This document shows positions 60,268-64,000 of a stretch of 64,000 bases of DNA, piece by piece. The notes beneath the pieces are model-generated. The model saw only the letters and a program-made list of their open reading frames with translations, did no database searches and was not told where the DNA came from. Source of the stretch: JAQVEB01 sp028698105 (GTDB lineage: Bacteria; Bacteroidota; Bacteroidia; Bacteroidales; Dysgonomonadaceae). Positions within the stretch are counted from its first letter, which is position 1. Every line of letters starts with the position of its first letter. Made by a program: the position numbers and the translations under genes. Location: assembly GCA_964293155.1 (NCBI GenBank), contig CAXYYA010000001.1, forward strand, positions 62,001 through 126,000. Reading direction: 5' to 3'.

Positions 60268-60539
60268 TTTTTATCGGGATGATTGGTGTGAATCAGTCGC
60301 GAATGTATAACAAAAAATTGAATACAAGGCACAGAATTCATCCGATAAATTGCAATTTTTGGTTACCCCGGAAAGATACAGCAAATGTTAAGCGCATCGC
60401 TTCAACAAAAAAGAGTCCTCCATTTGTTCTTATTCGTCGGGTGTGTTGTTGGGCGGCAGCGCGCTGCGTTTCTTGCCATTATCGCACAAATTTTCAATAT
60501 TTTATAATTTCATTGCAATTAAAACCCAAAACTTTATGT

Positions 60540-60547
60540 TACCTTTG
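60540..60547 (+). promoter_or_regulatory. -7 box for pnp
   Basis: TACCTTTG matches TAnnTTTG and lies 41 bp before ATG 60589. It supports that start, because an earlier in-frame start would begin right at the box. Confidence 0.6.
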
Positions 60548-60588
60548 TGAAATTTTTAAGATGTAAAAACCAAATTAGCAATTTTTTT

Positions 60589-62742
60589 ATGACGAATCCA
60601 ATTGTAAAGAGTATCGCTTTGTCAGACGGACGCACGATTACTCTGGAAACGGGGAAGCTTGCCAAACAAGCCGACGGAGCCGTTACCCTGCGTATGGGAA
60701 ATACGGTGTTGCTGGCTACCGTTTGTGCGGCTAAAGATGCCACCCCGGGAACCGATTTTATGCCTCTGCAAGTTGAATACAGAGAAAAATTCGCCTCTTT
60801 CGGACGTTTTCCGGGAGGTTTTTTGAAACGGGAAGGCCGTCCTTCGGACTATGAAATCCTTACCAGCCGGTTGATTGACCGTGCGCTGCGGCCCCTTTTC
60901 CCCGACGATTATCACGCTGACGTTTTCGTAAACGTTATTCTTTTTTCGGCCGACGGCGAAGATATGCCCGACGCCCTTGCCGGACTGGCTGCATCGGCAG
61001 CTATTGCCGTATCGGATATCCCGTTCAACGGTCCCATTTCCGAAGTACGCGTAGCGCGTATTGACGGACAGTTCGTGATCAACCCCACGTTCAAACAATT
61101 GGAGAAAGCCGATATTGATATTATGGTAGGCGCAACCATTGACAACATTATGATGGTTGAAGGCGAAATGAGCGAAGTTTCGGAAACCGAAATGCTGGAA
61201 GCCATCAAATTTGCGCACGAAGAAATTAAAAAACATTGCCGCGTTCAACTGGAACTGACGGAAGCCGTGGGCAAAACGGTGAAACGCGAGTACAGCCACG
61301 AGGAGAACGACGAAGACCTGCGCAAAGCAGTTTGGGACGCTTGCTACCAGAAAGCCTACGATGTGGCTAAATCGCAAAACCCCAACAAACACGAGCGTAT
61401 GGAAGCTTTCGAAGCGATTCAGGAAGCCTTTCTGGAAACCATTCCCGAGGAAGAACGCGACGAAAAAGCGCCGTTGGTGGCCCGTTATTACCACGACGTG
61501 GAAAAAGAAGCCATGCGCCGTTGCATCCTGGATGAAGGCAAACGCCTTGACGGCCGCACAACAACCGACATTCGCCCTATCTGGAGCGAAGTGAGCCCGT
61601 TGCCGGGCCCGCACGGATCGGCCATCTTTACCCGTGGCGAAACGCAATCGCTTACCACGGTTACACTGGGCACCAAGCTCGATGAAAAGATCATTGACGA
61701 AGTGCTGGAACAAGGTTCAGACCGGTTCCTGCTGCACTATAATTTCCCGCCGTTCTCCACGGGCGAAGCCCGTCCGCAACGCGGAACAGGTCGTCGCGAG
61801 ATCGGTCACGGCAACCTGGCGCATCGCGCTTTAAAACGCATGATCCCGAAAGACTACCCGTACGTGCTTCGCGTGGTTTCCGATATTTTGGAATCCAACG
61901 GTTCGTCGTCTATGGCAACGGTTTGCGCGGGAACGCTCGCGTTGATGGATGCCGGTGTGAAAATTAAAAAACCGGTTAGCGGTATCGCCATGGGATTGAT
62001 TTCCGAAAACAAAGGACAAAATTTTGCCGTTCTTTCGGACATTCTCGGCGACGAAGACCACCTTGGCGATATGGACTTCAAGGTGTGTGGAACCAAAGAC
62101 GGTATCACTGCTACACAAATGGACATCAAGGTTGACGGTTTGTCGTACGAAATTCTCGAAAAAGCATTGGCGCAAGCCAAAGCCGGTCGTGAGCACATCA
62201 TGGGTAAAATGATGGAAACCCTCTCCGAGCCGCGTGAAGACCTTAAACCGCATGCTCCGCGCATTGAGGTGATCGAAATTCCGAAAGATTTCATCGGTGC
62301 CGTTATCGGCCCGGGTGGAAAGATCATTCAGGGAATTCAGGAAGAAACCGGCGCTACCATTGCCATTGACGAAATAGACAATAAAGGCCGCGTGGAAATT
62401 TCGGCTACCAACAAAGATTCCATTGATGCTGCACTGCGCAAGATCAAAGGCATCGTGGCCGTTCCCGAAGTAGGTGAGGTTTATGACGCAACCGTTCGTT
62501 CGGTTATGCCGTACGGCGCGTTCTGCGAATTCCTTACCGGAAAAGACGGATTGCTGCATATTTCGGAAATTGACTGGAAGCGACTGGAAAAAGTGGAAGA
62601 TGCCGGCATCAGGGAAGGCGATAAGATTCAGGTGAAACTGATTGATATTGATCCCCGAACCGGTAAATTCAAACTGTCTCGCAAGGTATTGCTCCCCCGT
62701 CCGCCAAGGCCGGAACATCCCCAAAGCGGAGAAAACAGCTAA
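60589..62742 (+). CDS. pnp: Polyribonucleotide nucleotidyltransferase (PNPase)
   Basis: PNPase breaks down RNA from the 3' end with phosphate. The 717-residue protein from ATG 60589 (MTNPIVKSIAL) has two RNase PH domains (about 10-145 and 310-540), with FGRFPGGFLKREGRPSDYEILTSRLIDR in the first and GSGP-type RGETQSLTTVTLG plus NFPPFSTGEARPQRGTGRREIGHG in the second, then a KH domain (FIGAVIGPGGKIIQGIQ, about 563-620) and an S1 domain (about 625-700). The strong terminator follows. Confidence 0.96.
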   Translation: MTNPIVKSIALSDGRTITLETGKLAKQADGAVTLRMGNTVLLATVCAAKDATPGTDFMPLQVEYREKFASFGRFPGGFLKREGRPSDYEILTSRLIDRALRPLFPDDYHADVFVNVILFSADGEDMPDALAGLAASAAIAVSDIPFNGPISEVRVARIDGQFVINPTFKQLEKADIDIMVGATIDNIMMVEGEMSEVSETEMLEAIKFAHEEIKKHCRVQLELTEAVGKTVKREYSHEENDEDLRKAVWDACYQKAYDVAKSQNPNKHERMEAFEAIQEAFLETIPEEERDEKAPLVARYYHDVEKEAMRRCILDEGKRLDGRTTTDIRPIWSEVSPLPGPHGSAIFTRGETQSLTTVTLGTKLDEKIIDEVLEQGSDRFLLHYNFPPFSTGEARPQRGTGRREIGHGNLAHRALKRMIPKDYPYVLRVVSDILESNGSSSMATVCAGTLALMDAGVKIKKPVSGIAMGLISENKGQNFAVLSDILGDEDHLGDMDFKVCGTKDGITATQMDIKVDGLSYEILEKALAQAKAGREHIMGKMMETLSEPREDLKPHAPRIEVIEIPKDFIGAVIGPGGKIIQGIQEETGATIAIDEIDNKGRVEISATNKDSIDAALRKIKGIVAVPEVGEVYDATVRSVMPYGAFCEFLTGKDGLLHISEIDWKRLEKVEDAGIREGDKIQVKLIDIDPRTGKFKLSRKVLLPRPPRPEHPQSGENS

Positions 62743-62778
62743 GCACTTAATACAATCTACGATTATATTATTCTTCAG

Positions 62779-62810
62779 GCGAACCCTACCAAAAGGGGTT
62801 CGCTTTTTTT
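62779..62810 (+). terminator. Intrinsic terminator of pnp
   Basis: GCGAACCC and GGGTTCGC form an 8-bp stem with a loop of about 9 bases, followed by TTTTTTT, 36 bp past the pnp stop. Confidence 0.88.
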
Positions 62811-62842
62811 ATCTGTCGTTGGAATAGAGACTCTTAAAAAAG

Positions 62843-62873
62843 AAAACCACAGGTCTTACGACTTGCGGTTTTG
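62843..62873 (-). terminator. Intrinsic terminator of the cupin gene
   Basis: On the minus strand AAAACCGCAAGTC and GACCTGTGGTTTT pair with two mismatches around GTAA, then TTTTTT follows. It lies 25 bp past the cupin stop. Confidence 0.7.
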
Positions 62874-62898
62874 TTTGAAAACGTAATACGGACAAAAG

Positions 62899-63294
62899 TT
62901 ATTCGGTAGTTTTACCGTCAAAAACTTCTTTCATACCTTCGGCTTTGGCTTTAGTTTTGGCAACCACACCATCCTTATGATTAGGCTGTGAGTAAACAGT
63001 GTACAGCTTCATACTTTCAGTTTTGCTTGTATTGGTCACATTGTGTTGTGAACCACCTGGTACTATAACTGAATCTCCGTCTTTCACTTTATACTTATTT
63101 CCATCTATAATAACTTCACCCTCTCCCTTCTCAAAGCGGAAAAACTGATCGCTTGCGTGGGTTTCCATGCCGATATCTTCTCCTGGTTTAAGACTCATCA
63201 ATACTAATTGTGAATAATGTGCCGTATAAAGCACTTTGCGAAAATTATCATTCTTGATAGTTTCGTCTTCCATGTGAACAAAATACCCCTTCAT
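62899..63294 (-). CDS. Cupin-domain protein
   Basis: A 131-residue small beta-barrel protein. The cupin motif 1 region GEDIGMETHASDQFFRFEKGEG (about 38-59) keeps one His (THASDQF) and the Glu-like spacing, and motif 2 PGGSQHNVTN (about 80-89) keeps a second His. It probably binds one divalent metal. The C-terminal stretch, VYSQPNHKDGVVAKTKAKAE, is common in cupins annotated as possible sugar-binding or oxygenase proteins; function is unknown. It is monocistronic. Confidence 0.85.
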   Translation of the reverse strand: MKGYFVHMEDETIKNDNFRKVLYTAHYSQLVLMSLKPGEDIGMETHASDQFFRFEKGEGEVIIDGNKYKVKDGDSVIVPGGSQHNVTNTSKTESMKLYTVYSQPNHKDGVVAKTKAKAEGMKEVFDGKTTE

Positions 63295-63737
63295 AATTTT
63301 TTTTTTTAAATTTTTACGATAAAACAGTTTAGAAATGTATTAAGTTGCTTTAAAAATAAGATTTAACATTATTATAAATATTATTGATTTTTACAACACG
63401 ACTGCAATGCGAATTGTCGGCGTTAGTATAAATTATTGGAACTGATCCACGTTGATTTCCGGCCCGATCAATTCGGAATCTCATGCAAAGAATCGCTCTC
63501 ACATCCGCCAAAACCGGATGTCCTCAAAAAGAATTGATTACCCCGTGGATGGAGTAAGCTTGTTTCAAAGAAAACGTATATTCTGTGGATGTTACGCGAA
63601 TTAATGTTACCTTTGCAGAGAATTTCAATCCCGGGCATTCCGGAATAAACGGAACAACGGCAGTAGGGGGCACAAAAAGCGGATTTTTTACGGAAATATC
63701 GCATTTGCGCGGTTAGTTAATTAAAATAGTCAAGAAG
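63295..63737. other. 443-bp intergenic region, no gene seen
   Basis: Upstream of the transporter gene. It is AT-rich near the cupin start, has a perfect 7-bp hairpin ACATCCG with CGGATGT at 63501-63521, and carries the transporter -7 box at 63608. A minus-strand frame at 63468-63704 has no recognisable product. Confidence 0.6.
63608..63615 (+). promoter_or_regulatory. -7 box for the transporter gene
   Basis: TACCTTTG matches TAnnTTTG, 122 bp before ATG 63738, so the mRNA would have a leader of about 115 nt. Confidence 0.5.
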
Positions 63738-64000
63738 ATGAGTTGGTTATCAGAACTTTTATGGGGAACCGGTGTTGCCCATACCATTCTCCTGTTTTCC
63801 ATTGTGATCGCCCTCGGCATTATGCTGGGGCATGTTAAGATTTTCGGCGTGTCGCTGGGCATGACCATGGTGTTGTTTGTGGGTATTTTTTTCAGCCATT
63901 TCGGTTTCAGGATCGAACCTGAAATCCTTCATTTCGTAAAAGAATTCGGACTGATCCTCTTTGTGTATGCCATTGGCCTGCAGGTTGGCCCCGGTTTTTT
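63738..64000 (+). CDS. AspT/YidE-family putative transporter (3' end cut by window edge)
   Basis: The first 87 residues of a membrane transporter, running off the window end. MSWLSELLWGTGVAHTILLFSI, IALGIMLGHVKIFGVSLGMTMVLFVGIFF and LHFVKEFGLILFVYAIGLQVGPGF match the N-terminal repeat of the YidE/YbjL/AspT family, here with the RxxxFGLxLFVYAIGLQxGP hallmark. Full-length relatives have about 550 residues and often carry TrkA-C domains. The substrate is unknown; some relatives exchange aspartate for alanine. Confidence 0.85.
   Translation, partial: MSWLSELLWGTGVAHTILLFSIVIALGIMLGHVKIFGVSLGMTMVLFVGIFFSHFGFRIEPEILHFVKEFGLILFVYAIGLQVGPGF

Noticed and set aside
63468..63704. Minus-strand frame before the transporter
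   Set aside because: It reads through the transporter promoter region and gives a Cys-rich string without similarity to a protein family.
1..64000. CRISPR arrays, tRNA, rRNA, prophage or complete insertion sequence
   Set aside because: No regularly spaced direct repeats, no tRNA-like folds in the intergenic regions examined by eye, and no transposase or phage gene among the frames.

Overview
The window is a chromosomal segment of a member of the Bacteroidota, most likely order Bacteroidales (a Dysgonomonas/Proteiniphilum/Petrimonas-like fermenter is my inference; the family is not proven). The signs are Bacteroidetes -7 promoter boxes (TAnnTTTG) in front of many genes, few Shine-Dalgarno sites, a ribosomal protein S1 with a long charged tail, an EF-G paralogue of the Bacteroides EF-G2 type, a methylmalonyl-CoA decarboxylase operon and ECF sigma genes with membrane partners. 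I found no rRNA, tRNA, CRISPR array, prophage or intact insertion sequence.

Layout. 1-4.8 kb (minus): sppA, lpxK, purine nucleoside phosphorylase and thiL (cut by the window edge). 5-11.8 kb: three ECF sigma factor genes, each beside a different membrane protein, plus lipoproteins and a radical SAM enzyme. 11.9-13.5 kb: a BglII-like type II restriction-modification pair whose methyltransferase frame has an early in-frame stop. 13.7-15.8 kb: rpsA. 16-20.1 kb: pdxJ, exbB, exbD, a HEPN/nucleotidyltransferase pair, a TonB-like gene and a DJ-1 gene, all on the minus strand. 20.3-21.6 kb: an ACT-like regulator and nadK. 21.7-27.8 kb: methylmalonyl-CoA epimerase and a sodium-pumping methylmalonyl-CoA decarboxylase, with a second beta subunit and a 59-residue gamma-like protein that no standard gene call would include. 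27.9-36.4 kb: pfkA, cmk-ispH, a MutS-like ATPase, a flavin reductase, an NlpE-like lipoprotein and pruA. 36.4-41.7 kb: a MITE-like element, a TonB-dependent receptor, a lipoprotein and proline dehydrogenase. 41.8-49.6 kb: korAB, the EF-G paralogue and a penicillin-acylase-family enzyme. 50.8-54 kb: a calcium-type P-ATPase and a flavin-binding stress protein. 55.9-59.3 kb: a second sodium pump (oadG-oadA-oadB). 60.6-62.7 kb: polynucleotide phosphorylase, then a cupin and the start of a YidE/AspT-like transporter.

How it works together. The genes fit an anaerobic, amino-acid-fermenting life: proline is oxidised to glutamate (proline dehydrogenase, PruA), 2-oxoacids are handled by a ferredoxin oxidoreductase (KorAB), and free energy is recovered by two biotin-dependent decarboxylases that export sodium. 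The ExbB/ExbD/TonB set would energise outer-membrane uptake, including the receptor at 37 kb.

The points most worth a second look are the interrupted methyltransferase, the HEPN/MNT pair inside the ExbBD-TonB operon, the extra beta/gamma pair and the lamin-tail-fused gamma subunit of the decarboxylase, the sigma factor partner that joins an inner-membrane anchor to a barrel-like domain, the EF-G paralogue that lacks the catalytic histidine, a MITE-like element, and several palindromes at promoters.
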